Shown: piece by piece, positions 16,676 to 27,017 of the stretch | Position numbering within the stretch: the stretch's first letter is position 1 | Layout: every line of letters starts with the position of its first letter | Translations under genes and position numbers: made by a program | Notes under the pieces: generated by a model | Databases searched by the model: none | Told to the model about the DNA's origin: nothing | The model's input: only the letters and a program-made list of their open reading frames with translations | Assembly: GCA_005656395.1 (NCBI GenBank) | Contig: SRSI01000046.1 | Location: forward strand, 310,001-374,000 | Source: Strongyloides papillosus | Lineage: Eukaryota; Nematoda; Chromadorea; Rhabditida; Strongyloididae | Direction of reading: 5' to 3' | Length of the DNA: 64,000 nucleotides

Positions 16676-18182
16676 TACCCGGTTAATAGCCGTACGCGAT
16701 ATACAACTTGTATACAGGTAATATACAGATTTGTTACAAGCAGTACCTGTACGGCGTACAGAAAGCTAATAAGCTGTACATTAGCTGTACGTAAGGTGTA
16801 CCTTACCTGTATACAGCTAAGAAAAAACACATTTAATAACTGTAAATTTTTATATTTTTTTACACAAAATACACATATAAATATAGAAAAATTTTATTGC
16901 AAATTAAAAATACATTAAAAATTAAACAAAATTAATTTTATAGTAGTAAAAACTCACAGTTGTTAGATTACTGCTTCCATATCTAAAAAAATAAAGAATG
17001 TATTATACTAAAAGAACAAACCAAATTTACAATTTGCCTTCCTTCCGACGATATTTTTGTACTGTGAAATGATTGGACCTAAAAGCAAAATATTTAACTA
17101 ATGAAGAAAATAGTGCAACTTATCTTTTAAATGTCCAGCCAACTATCAAAAAGGTGCATATGATATCTGTAAATATAAAAGTATTAAATATTTGAGTAAA
17201 AAAATACTTACACAGTCATTACTTTAAACCTTTTCTTCCTGTTCTGATGAAGAATATTTTATCTAAAAGCAAACTAATTAAATCATGAAATAAATAATCC
17301 AAACTTATCTGCTAACAACTGTAGTCAAGCTCCAAGGTAGTGGAGAAAATAATATCTATAAAAATAACATTAATAAATGAGTAATAAATGTTAAATAAAA
17401 AAATTACCGATATACAGGTATAAAAATACATGTGACAAAATGTGCACATTTCGGTAAAATGCTAGTGTAAAAGTGTGCTTTATCCAACACAATAATACAA
17501 GAGCAAAACCAAAATACTTCTTGATAGACAGGTGTGTCTTGACCTTTCCCGGCTTAATGTATATCAAAAGGTATCGTGTATAGTTTGAACGATCAAATGC
17601 GATAATTACACCTAAAAATATGATTTTTAATGTAGCAAAAGAATAATGAATGGCAAAAAAGATAAATGCTTTGAACAGTTAAAAAATTGGTTACTGTTAG
17701 TAGTTTATTATTTAAAAAATCTAAAAATCTATATCTAACCAGTAGTATAAAAACTTAGTAAATATTGCTGACGATTTGTGTTTTTTTAAAATATTTAATA
17801 TCATTGATAACTCCTATAAAAATTTTATTTAGGTTATAAATGTCAATACCATAATAGTTATTAAGAGTAAAAATTGTATCTATTTTAAGACATTTATTTT
17901 ATTCAATCAAATTCACAAGCAAATAATGTTTCTTGAACACTTCATTCCTTTATACATAGCTAAAATATGTTTTTATAACAAAATTTATATGATTTACTTA
18001 GTTTTTTCTTATCTGTACCTTAGCTGTATGAATTCTGTATACAGCATACAGCATATACAGAATATACAGAAACTTATGCAAGTAAACATATTTCCAAAGT
18101 CGCTGTAAATTTCTCTGTACAGCTAAGATACAGCTAACGTACACCTAATTCCTGTACCTTAGCTGTGACGTTAAACCGGGTA
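16676..18182. mobile_element. 1.5-kb TIR element with GTAC/AGCTGTAC subterminal boxes
   Basis: The left end reads TACCCGGTTAA (16676-16686) and the right end TTAAACCGGGTA (18171-18182), near-perfect inverted termini. Read as CCCGG ends between TA dinucleotides, this fits a TA target duplication of Tc1/mariner type. Inside each end, over about 140-170 bp, are dense copies of GTAC, CTGTAC and AGCTGTA in both orientations, including the palindrome CTGTATACAG near 16808 and 18036. Such arrays are typical transposase-binding subterminal repeats. The interior (about 16820-18010) is AT-rich and has no transposase-like frame, so the element looks non-autonomous. It lies 241 bp upstream of the F-box-like gene. 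Confidence 0.6.
17408..17611 (-). other. Candidate minus-strand exon inside the TIR element
   Basis: On the minus strand, one frame is open from an acceptor ending at 17612 (ATTTTTAG) to a donor GTAATT at 17407-17402, about 67 codons. It encodes a hydrophobic, membrane-like stretch (YFGFALVLLCWIKHTFTLAF). A short in-phase continuation beyond an intron of about 50 bp soon stops. Several more acceptor/donor-like pairs about 45 bp apart continue towards 16980. No family was recognised. It may be cargo, a decayed gene or chance. Confidence 0.2.
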
Positions 18183-18423
18183 CATTCATTTCCCCAATAT
18201 CTTCGTAGAAACAAGATGTTTATCTGGAAAAAATTTTTCTATTGATAGTGGTAAAATTACTTTAAAGAAATTTTCTCCACCCAACCAACATGAAATAATA
18301 TTCAACTACATAATTTATCATATATCTTGTAGAGAAATTTCTATATCTTTATACCATTTTTTTAGATTTTGTTTTTTTATTTAACTCTATATTTAATCCT
18401 TTTTTTTCTCTTAGAAGCAGATT

Positions 18424-20046
18424 ATGAAAAGTGAGGAAAATTTATCTATCATACAGGTAATGAAAAATGATTTGGTTAGAAAGAATATTTTAAATATGAT
18501 TCCTTCAATCTACGATATTTATAACCTTTCAATGACATCAAGACAAATTGCTTCATTGATTGAAGGAGAGATTATTAAAAGAAATATGATGATGTATAGT
18601 GATTTTCAAAGGATTACAATCAAAATTAAAGAAGGTATTAGAAGTAAGTCAAATGTTTATAGTTTGGAAGACATTGAATTTGAAAAAGACGAGTACTCTT
18701 GCGAAACTTTAAATGAGGTAAATCAATTCATTGGAGAAACTATTCATCAGGATAATCGAATTAGTTTTATCATATGTAATTTTGTAGATAAAATTAAAAA
18801 AAGAGAACAGTTATTGTTTATTAAGAAATTAATAAGGAAAATGAATTTAAATATGGAATTACGTAAAAATTCAACTATTTTAAACTTATGGGTAGATTTT
18901 TCTTGTGATCATTATATGATTTTACATGCATTGAGTTTCATGAATCATGAAAATATAAGGCGTATTGAGCTATCGCAAAATGTTTTTCTCTCCAACTATT
19001 GTAGTAGTGATAATAATAAAAACTTAAATACAACACTTTTTGATGGTTTTCCAAAATTTCATGAGCTTTTAATATACGGATCGCTTGCTGTAGATAACTA
19101 CAACAATCTTATAGAAAACAAAAATATAATTGATGTCGTCTTAAAAGAATTATCTAGCAGAAAGAATGCTACATTAATTTTGAAATTATCTGATTGGGGT
19201 TATCATGAGATTGCTCAATACATTCATATGGTTTTAGAAATTGCTGATAAATACGATATTAAAGTTAAATACGATGGCGATTTTATCTCTCTATTGTTAT
19301 GTACAAAAAATAATTGTCTTGATATAGTTGAAGAGTCTATAAATTTCCCAATTAAGGATTTTATATTTTCTGTTTCAATTACAATTGAAAATGTTAAGTT
19401 TTTTATTAACTGTATGAAGAATTTACAACATTTTAAGAATTTGGAGACACTTGAATTAAAGTTTATGTTATTTGATATTCAAAAAGATTTTCGGAAAATG
19501 AATAGATTAAAACTTACTTATTTGTCTCTCCAATCATGTGGTAAATTAAAGAATGTCAAATTTGATTTTTCAGATTACTTGGCAGAAGAAGACACATCAA
19601 AAATTGAAATTTTTAAAAATAATTTAGAAAATATTTCTTCTTTAATGCCAAATAGTATTGAGAGAGTAACAATATTTAATGGTTTTGATTTATGTAAAGA
19701 AACGACTAATATAATTAACAAATTTATGGGAGATATAAAAGTACTTGTAGTGGATGGTGTGTCATATAAAGACGAAGATTGTTTAAATATTTTTAAGAAT
19801 TTACGAACTTTTATATCATTTCAAAATCTTCCTATTCAAATTCCAAATACGGTAGATTTCCTCTTTATTGCTCATAGAGATTCTTGGATTAATACTAAGG
19901 AAAATTCTATGGATAAAGAACTACTAACAACTTATTCTAAAAAATTTTCTAAAAAACTTCAGTATCTTGATGATGAATACATTTTCTTCAATGATATTAA
20001 AAAATGGAATATTTACAAGAAATTATTCCAAGAGATATATTACTGA
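18424..20046 (+). CDS. F-box-like protein with leucine-rich C-terminal part
   Basis: A single 540-aa open exon preceded by a TTTTTTTCTCTTAG acceptor about 10 bases upstream of the ATG, probably a trans-splice site. Residues of about 15-50 (NDLVRKNILNMIPSIYDIYN then LSMTSRQIASLIEGEI) have the F-box pattern: a polar-hydrophobic helix, a proline, then LxxxSRxxxxLI. The rest has irregular Leu/Ile/Asn-rich units such as LETLELKFMLFDI and LKLTYLSLQSCGKLKNVKF, compatible with degenerate leucine-rich repeats. F-box proteins bring substrates to SCF ubiquitin ligases. Such genes are greatly expanded and fast-evolving in nematodes, and many Strongyloides members look like this. No specific orthologue was recognised. 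It is intronless and starts 241 bp from a TIR element. Confidence 0.6.
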   Translation: MKSEENLSIIQVMKNDLVRKNILNMIPSIYDIYNLSMTSRQIASLIEGEIIKRNMMMYSDFQRITIKIKEGIRSKSNVYSLEDIEFEKDEYSCETLNEVNQFIGETIHQDNRISFIICNFVDKIKKREQLLFIKKLIRKMNLNMELRKNSTILNLWVDFSCDHYMILHALSFMNHENIRRIELSQNVFLSNYCSSDNNKNLNTTLFDGFPKFHELLIYGSLAVDNYNNLIENKNIIDVVLKELSSRKNATLILKLSDWGYHEIAQYIHMVLEIADKYDIKVKYDGDFISLLLCTKNNCLDIVEESINFPIKDFIFSVSITIENVKFFINCMKNLQHFKNLETLELKFMLFDIQKDFRKMNRLKLTYLSLQSCGKLKNVKFDFSDYLAEEDTSKIEIFKNNLENISSLMPNSIERVTIFNGFDLCKETTNIINKFMGDIKVLVVDGVSYKDEDCLNIFKNLRTFISFQNLPIQIPNTVDFLFIAHRDSWINTKENSMDKELLTTYSKKFSKKLQYLDDEYIFFNDIKKWNIYKKLFQEIYY

Positions 20047-20367
20047 AGTAGATGTACTAGTTAATCTAGATAAATATTTATTAATGATGTTCGAAACTAA
20101 TTATTTTAATATTACTAAAAAAATAAATAAATTAACCATTTATTCTGAAAATTTCTTTTTAAATATAATCTTTTTTTGAACATTTAATGGTTTTTAACAA
20201 ATTTTAGTATAAATGAAAGTATATAGTAATGACAATGAATTTTTTAATATTAATTAAGTATTATTTTATCTAATCAATTTTAAACATTTAAAGTGAATAA
20301 TTGCATATTAAAGATTTGAGATATTTAAAAAAAATTAAAGTTATTAGAATTCGATAGTCTCATATAA
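20047..20367. other. Convergent 3' spacer, nothing seen
   Basis: About 320 bp of AT-rich sequence between the convergent 3' ends of the F-box-like gene and the membrane-protein gene. It presumably holds both 3'UTRs. No other feature was seen. Confidence 0.5.
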
Positions 20368-22158
20368 TTACTTTAATTTAAATATGCTATCTTCATTACT
20401 AGTTGCTTTTAAATTTGCATTTTTACCAGCTACCTTTTTTGCAATATTTTTTGTGCCTATATTAACAGCCTTTTTTTGTATAATTGGGACATTATGAACA
20501 TTTGATATAACAGATGAAGATTTACTTCTCGATGGTGAAGTGGATGTTGAAGATGACAAACTTGTGGATATGCTGTCATCAGCTTTCTTATTATTTGGTT
20601 GAAATTTCCATAAAATGAAAATTCCCACTATGGAAAGGAGAGCAACGATAATAAGTGCTCCAAAAAGATACATATCAATAGAAGTTGATTCAATTAAAAT
20701 AATAGTAAATTCGGATTCTTTTATATAATTCAGTTGTCCATGTTTAGGTATACCATAATTTGTATTTAAAATACATTTATATTTTGCATTTGATATTAAT
20801 GATTGAAGATCACCAACTTTTTTATATCGACTTGTAGTTTGATCGAACATTAGCAATGATGTTGAATAATGATATTCGTAGAAATTATCGAATGCCGGGT
20901 TTTTGATTTTATCAGGAACTACATGACATCTAACTGGAACATTCTTCATTTCTCTTTTATCAATTATATAATTCTTTACTTCTTTAGAATTTTTTTCCGT
21001 CTTAATTTCAAAATTCTGTACAGTTTCATTTATTTTGAGATGTAGTGTTGTTTCAAGATCTGGCACTATACATTTAGGTTCATAGGTAAATGTGTGTCCC
21101 ATTAAATCCTCAGTATTATTGAAATTTGTAATGTTAAGTTCATCTAGATGTATCATAATTATTCGCTGTTTAGAATAAAGTTTAAAATTTTTGTCGAAAA
21201 AAGTAGTTATAAGTGAATTTGACTTGTAATTATCTTCAGGTGTAAGGATACCATAAGTGACATATTTTGAATCAAGTATATTTTTTTTATTACATGAAAA
21301 TTTATAATCAAATGTAACAGCCAAATTTATTTCCTTTTCTCCTGCGTTGTTAGTATAATTATCATTCTTGGAATTAAGTTTAGTACAATCGTAGCCAACG
21401 TCTATTGGAGGCATAAATAATTGTTCAAGGCGACCACAACTTAAAAATTTTTTATCATTCCCATTATGACAATATAAAAATTTATAAATTTGATTATTAG
21501 TATTTTTGTAAGATGCTGGAAACTTCATGGTATTGTTTGTGTTTGGAATATATTTTGGCGAATGTTTACTTGAAATCCATTTTTGATCGGGACATAAAAC
21601 GATATTAAACGTGTATTTACTACCATGTGTTGGGAGGATCTTCAAAATTAAATTACTAAATTCATTTGTCTTTATGAAACCAACATAAAAAATTTCATTA
21701 ACATTAGCGATATCCTTAGAAACATTATGATTGCTTGAATTTTGTTTGTAATACATGAATCCAATTTTACAGTACTTGAAGGTACAATAGATGGTGTTAT
21801 CTGAAGAGGTAGAATTATCTTGTACACTACTTTCCTCGGAAGCGTAAATATCATTTGTTATACTATCATTGTTGTTAAAAAATTGCATTAATAATCGCTT
21901 ATTAATATCTCTATGAGTAAAATTATGACTTCCTAAAGGTATTTTAAATACAATTACTTTTCTTTTTCCATTTTGATTATGGAGTTTTTCCTCCACGTAC
22001 TCTTCCTTTACACCATAATTTTCTTTATATCTTTTTGTAATATTACTTGATTCAAATTTGTAACGTAGTTTGATTTTTGAAGCTATCATATCAGGGCAAA
22101 CAAGTAAAATACATGTGTATATGATAGTTATGAAATAGAAAAATAACAATTTTGTCAT
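20368..22158 (-). CDS. Unrecognised secreted/type I membrane protein
   Basis: A single 596-aa exon. The first 26 residues form a clear signal peptide (LLFFYFITIIYTCILLV). A long Asn-rich ectodomain with many N-glycosylation sequons and about a dozen cysteines follows. Then comes one transmembrane helix near residues 497-519 (YLFGALIIVALLSIVGIFIL) and a cytoplasmic tail of about 77 residues, rich in Ser and Lys. The cysteines are spaced irregularly, and pairs such as CTFKYC and a later CHNGNDKKFLSC occur. No known domain was recognised, so no function is proposed. The architecture suggests a surface receptor or adhesion protein. Its intronless structure and low complexity fit a lineage-restricted gene. 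It is divergent from the sushi-domain gene, 635 bp away. Confidence 0.75.
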   Translation of the reverse strand: MTKLLFFYFITIIYTCILLVCPDMIASKIKLRYKFESSNITKRYKENYGVKEEYVEEKLHNQNGKRKVIVFKIPLGSHNFTHRDINKRLLMQFFNNNDSITNDIYASEESSVQDNSTSSDNTIYCTFKYCKIGFMYYKQNSSNHNVSKDIANVNEIFYVGFIKTNEFSNLILKILPTHGSKYTFNIVLCPDQKWISSKHSPKYIPNTNNTMKFPASYKNTNNQIYKFLYCHNGNDKKFLSCGRLEQLFMPPIDVGYDCTKLNSKNDNYTNNAGEKEINLAVTFDYKFSCNKKNILDSKYVTYGILTPEDNYKSNSLITTFFDKNFKLYSKQRIIMIHLDELNITNFNNTEDLMGHTFTYEPKCIVPDLETTLHLKINETVQNFEIKTEKNSKEVKNYIIDKREMKNVPVRCHVVPDKIKNPAFDNFYEYHYSTSLLMFDQTTSRYKKVGDLQSLISNAKYKCILNTNYGIPKHGQLNYIKESEFTIILIESTSIDMYLFGALIIVALLSIVGIFILWKFQPNNKKADDSISTSLSSSTSTSPSRSKSSSVISNVHNVPIIQKKAVNIGTKNIAKKVAGKNANLKATSNEDSIFKLK

Positions 22159-22793
22159 TTTAAATTTTGAAATAAAAAGTAGGAAATTTAATCAAATTTA
22201 TATATTTTTTCAATCACATTTTTTGCATATATTATTTTATAGCAAATTATATTGTAATAAAGAAATATTAATATTATCTTTTTATATACGTTCATTAATT
22301 AATTGGAAATAATTGAATTTTTATATAATTTTCCTTACAACCAGATGGTATTGTTAAGGTGTATACAGGTAATCGGCTTTTAATTGTCAAAAGAAGGCAT
22401 ATTTATTGTTGTATGATAGTAATGTAGTAAGAAGGGACCTTTATCATGGTTATATATTATAAATTCATTTAATAAACTACTAATGTTATAGTATATTCTT
22501 AATATAATAATAATAGAAAGTAATTTGTAATTTCAAGCACCTGTCACATTTTACAAAATACGGAAAAATAAAATAGAAATGACCATTAGTAATTAATTAT
22601 TAGGAAAAGAGAAGATTAAAATAGAGATTTGATTTAAATTGAGGTGAAAAGAAGGATAATTATTCATTGTACCATTAAGGTACAGTAGTACCTGGAAAAG
22701 TTTATAATTTTATATATTTTCTTTACTAAAATATATGAAAATTTCTTTATATTCTTTTAATATTATATAAAACTATTAGTATTAATATTTATA
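22159..22793. promoter_or_regulatory. Divergent upstream region
   Basis: The 635-bp spacer lies between two divergently transcribed genes for membrane proteins, so it should contain both promoters. It is AT-rich with some slightly GC-richer blocks near 22340-22440 and 22670-22700. No factor site was recognised. Confidence 0.4.
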
Positions 22794-25700
22794 ATGTCAT
22801 TATATATATATTTATGTATATTTTTGTATTTGTTCTTACAAAACTCATCTTTAATATTTTCACAACAAACATATCAAGAATATTCTACAGTAGATTTATT
22901 TGGCAATAAAAATCCGATATATAATTATTTACCGAATCCTGGTCATGTTGATGTTAAAAAATTAGATGAATATCTTGAACAAACCGATCATCGTATGGAA
23001 GAGGGTTGGTGGCATTTATTTCCATATGGACCTCTATACCATGATGCATCGATATTAACAAAAACAAATCATGATAGACAAATTGATTTTGACTTTGATT
23101 TTCCTTTTTATGGTTTTCGTTTTAACTATACAATGATATACCCTGGTGGATTATTAGCATTTTCTGATCCAGAATTTATACAACCACCATATACATTCCC
23201 TAATCCACGATGGCCAGAACAAAAAGATGCTAGTTTTATAGCACCATTTTATGCTGATCAACAATTTCAATATATTGGTGAAAAAGGAATATCAAATGTT
23301 TGGTATCGTTTAGTTTTCCGTCCTCGTGCTTATGAAAATTTTGATGAATGGGGTGATCCATTAATGAGAAATGGTAATGATAAGTATTCTGATATGTTTA
23401 GGACACCATATGATAGATATCATAAACAAAAATGGGGAAGAGTCGAAGATCCCTATTTATTAGATAATATAACAATGGCTATAAGAGAAGGAATTATTGG
23501 AGCACATGGTTTTAGAGCTGATTATGCTGTTATTGTAACGTGGGAACGAATGGCATATGGTGGTGCTCCAAAGATAACACAAGTTAATAAATTTGAAGAA
23601 GCTAAAAGATGGACAAATACATATCAGGTTGTTTTGGCAACAGATGAAATTAGAAGTTATTGTATTTTTAATTATGCTCATATTAATTGGACATCTTCAA
23701 ATACTGCTGGTGCATTACAGGGTCGTGGTGGTCTTCAATCGGCTATTGCTGGTTTTAATGCTGGTAATGGAACTGGTTGGACACCATTACCGTACTCTGG
23801 TGAAGGTAGAGTATTAAAATTACAAGAATTTTCAAATGTTGGTGTTCCTGGAAGATGGTTATACAGAGTGGATGAACAAATAATCCCTGGTGGTTGTTCT
23901 AATGAATCTGTTGGTTTCATGACAACAGCACCAATTGCAGCATCAATGATTGGTGGAGTATTAGTTAATGTTTCAGGACCTTGTTTAAGAAGTGGTGATG
24001 TTGTAAAGGTAATATTCGATGAATATCAGGTTGATTGTGAAAGATTAAGTATGATAAGAGCGCAATGTATTTTACCTGTTAATAAAATGTTCAGAACAGG
24101 TTTAGTTCAAACAAGAATGTCGAGAGATGGTGGACAAAGTTATCCATATGTAGGAACATTTTATCTTCTTCAACCGGCACTTGCAATGCCTCAGGTAAAA
24201 TTAATTGATAATCCTAGAGAATCCTTTAATAATTGGAGATCATCAAATGCAACTAAACTAAGATTAGAATGGGCACCATATAATTTAACAAATGACATCA
24301 ATGCACAAATTGATATAACATTAATGGGATATTGGGAAGATACAGATGATCATATTTTTGAAGAAGTTGGAACATTAGGTTTACGTCTACCAAATTCTGG
24401 TAGTTTTGAATTTGACCCAAGAACAATGGCACGAACGCATATGGTACTCGATTCATGGCGTAGATTTTCATTTGGATTTGTAAGAGTTGCACTATCAGAT
24501 CAACATGAATCAAATGGAGCATTTTGGAGTAAAATGACACCATTTGGTTGGTATTTTAGGGATGTATGGGAATATGAATATGGTAGTGATTGGGCATTAG
24601 AATTATGTAAAGATTGGTTTGATTATGATGGTCGTCGAATAAATTACGCAATGGATTTAGAACCTTCAGTACCATGTCCATGTGTCTTAGATCAAGCATT
24701 ATTGGATATTGGACGTTTTATGCCATTAATAGGATGTGACAGAGATGGTGATGCTTCATGTAATTATAATAAAGGTGCACAACATTGCGTTATGTCAACT
24801 GGTTCAACATGGACTGGAGCAGGACAAGTTTGTTGTTATGATTTTGAAGGGTGGTTAATGCATTCAGATGACTATGAAAATGCTGCACATTTAAGATTCT
24901 TCTCACCAGGTACCTCACAAAGAAGTCATCCATTAGGTTCATATCCATTTAAAAGACCACCTTATGTACCATCACTATCAAATTATCATACTGATGTAAT
25001 GGCATATGAAAAATGTTGTAAATGGGCAGGAAATTGTGAATTTTACTTTTGGCGTCGACAAACCTCCGGTTGTCAAGAATACATTCCACCTGTTGCTGGT
25101 ATAGCATATGGTGATCCACATTTTGTAACATATGATGGCACAAGATATTCATTTAATGGTAAAGGATATTTTATGTTAACTATGGCAAAAGATTCCATCC
25201 ATGATTTTCAAGTACAAGTTAGAATGGAACAACCTCCAAAAACAGATTGGAATCAAGAAGTTATGGGAACTGTTATAACCGGCATGGCAGCTCGTGAAAA
25301 TGATAGTGACATAGTTCAAATATTTGCAAGAAAAGATCATCGTAGATGGAGATATAGAATGGATGTTGTTGTGAATGGTTATTATTGTTATTTCGATACA
25401 CCAGAATTGAAACTTCAAAAATTTAAAGGTGTTACATTAAGATCACCAGAAAGAAACCACAATCAATCAGAAATTCATGTTATGTTTGAATCTGGTGTTG
25501 GTATTCAGGTTCAAGAAGCCCATGGCGTATTATCGGTAATGGTTCTTTTACCACCACAATTCAATGAGACATATGCTTTTCCACGTGGTCACGATTATTA
25601 TGGTACAGGTCATGATGAGTATGGCCGTTCAACATCAAATGTTCGTGCTGATTTCTCTGACCTTCTTGTTCCACCTTCTACATTACAATATTCTGCAGGA

Positions 25701-27017
25701 ATACAACGATTCGTGACAGTAGGGCTATTAGGTACATTTAATGACAATCATTTGGATGATTTAATGTCTCCTGATGGACAAATTACGATTGTTAATTATC
25801 CACCAACTGAACAGGATAATAGAAACGCTTATGAATTTGGTAGAAGATGTAAGTTCATTAATAATATTTAAAAAAATAATGGAAATAATTTTTTAGGGAG
25901 AATTGATGGTTCTAAATATAAATTACTGTTTCAAGATCATATAAAACCGATTTATGATCCATTGAAATTTGGAAACGATTATTCTTATGAGCCAGTATTT
26001 GATCCATATAGATTACAATATAATGCTTCATTAGTTTTTACGCTAGAAGAAGTTCGTGTTGCCTGTCAGAATGTTTATGAGTGTGAATACGACTACTTCT
26101 TGACTGGTAGGAGAGAAATTGCTATGGCTACATTAGAAGTACAAAAAAAGTTATTGGAATTAAAGGAGAAAGGAAGTAAGAGAAAACAAAGTTGTGGTGC
26201 ATTGTTAACAGGTCCTGGTGTTATCAAATATCCACCAGGAAATAACTATTTAGATGGTGTTACAGTTACATTTACCTGTAAGCCTGAATATTTTATTCAT
26301 GGTACACCACAAAGAGTATGTGTAAATGGTACATGGAGTCCTGGTTGGTGGACCTGGTGCCGTAGAAGAACATTGGAGACAGGTTTAAAATGGATTACTG
26401 GAGTCTTAAGTAGTACCGCAATACTGCTTTTTATTGCTTCAATATTTTTTGCATGTTATCTAAGACGTATTTCATTACATCCAGAAACAAAAATTACTCT
26501 TAGAAGAGCTGAAAGTTGGTATGTTGTAAAATAAATTAATTTTATTACTTATATTTAAAATATTTTTTTTAGTGGTGGATTAAGTAGATTTGCTAAAAGT
26601 GGAAGAAAAGACGGTGGTGAGGACAAATTTGAAGATGGAAATTATATTAGTGGAAGAATGTCTGGTGAAATGTATGATTCTAGGTTACCAGGAACTATAA
26701 AAAGTCCAATACAATCAAGAAGGAGTGTTCGAATTGCTCAAGTACCAGATATACAAGTAATACCACCATCGACTGAAAGTAGTCAAGAATCAAGAGAAAC
26801 TTATATCAATCAAATGATTCCTTCCCAAAGATTAGTAGCATTTTCAGGAGAAGCAGAGATTCCACAGCAACCAATTAGACATTATAAAATGGAAGAACGA
26901 TATGAATATGAATATTATAATGGAGCTTTTGATGACACAGAAAATATTCAAGGTCCTCCTTTAACATTGAGACATCCACATCAATCTCAATTTTTAGGAC
27001 GTGAAACTTCAACATGA
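22794..27017 (+). CDS. NIDO-AMOP-VWD-sushi type I membrane protein (K03H1.5/SUSD2-like)
   Basis: Three exons close in phase: 22794-25848, 25897-26518 and 26573-27017, giving 1373 aa. A signal peptide spans about residues 1-23. A NIDO-type domain follows (FDFDFPFYGFRFNYTMIYPG, AFIAPFYADQQ type), then an AMOP domain near residues 600-770 rich in paired cysteines (CPCVLDQALLDIG, QVCCYDFEG, EKCCKWAG), then a VWD domain starting AYGDPHFVTYDGTRYSFNGK. Exon 2 carries one sushi domain at about 1117-1173 (SCGALL..VTFTCKPEYF..RVCVNGTWSP..WC). One transmembrane helix at about 1185-1208 and a tail of about 165 residues end the protein. This order matches C. elegans K03H1.5 and resembles vertebrate SUSD2 and mucin-4. 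Such proteins are cell-surface adhesion-type molecules; no exact role is known from sequence. The codons and repeats look normal and no defect was seen. Confidence 0.9.

Noticed and set aside
16676..18182. CRISPR-like array suggested by repeated AGCTGTAC units
   Set aside because: The units are short, irregularly spaced and in both orientations, in a eukaryotic context. They fit transposon subterminal repeats.
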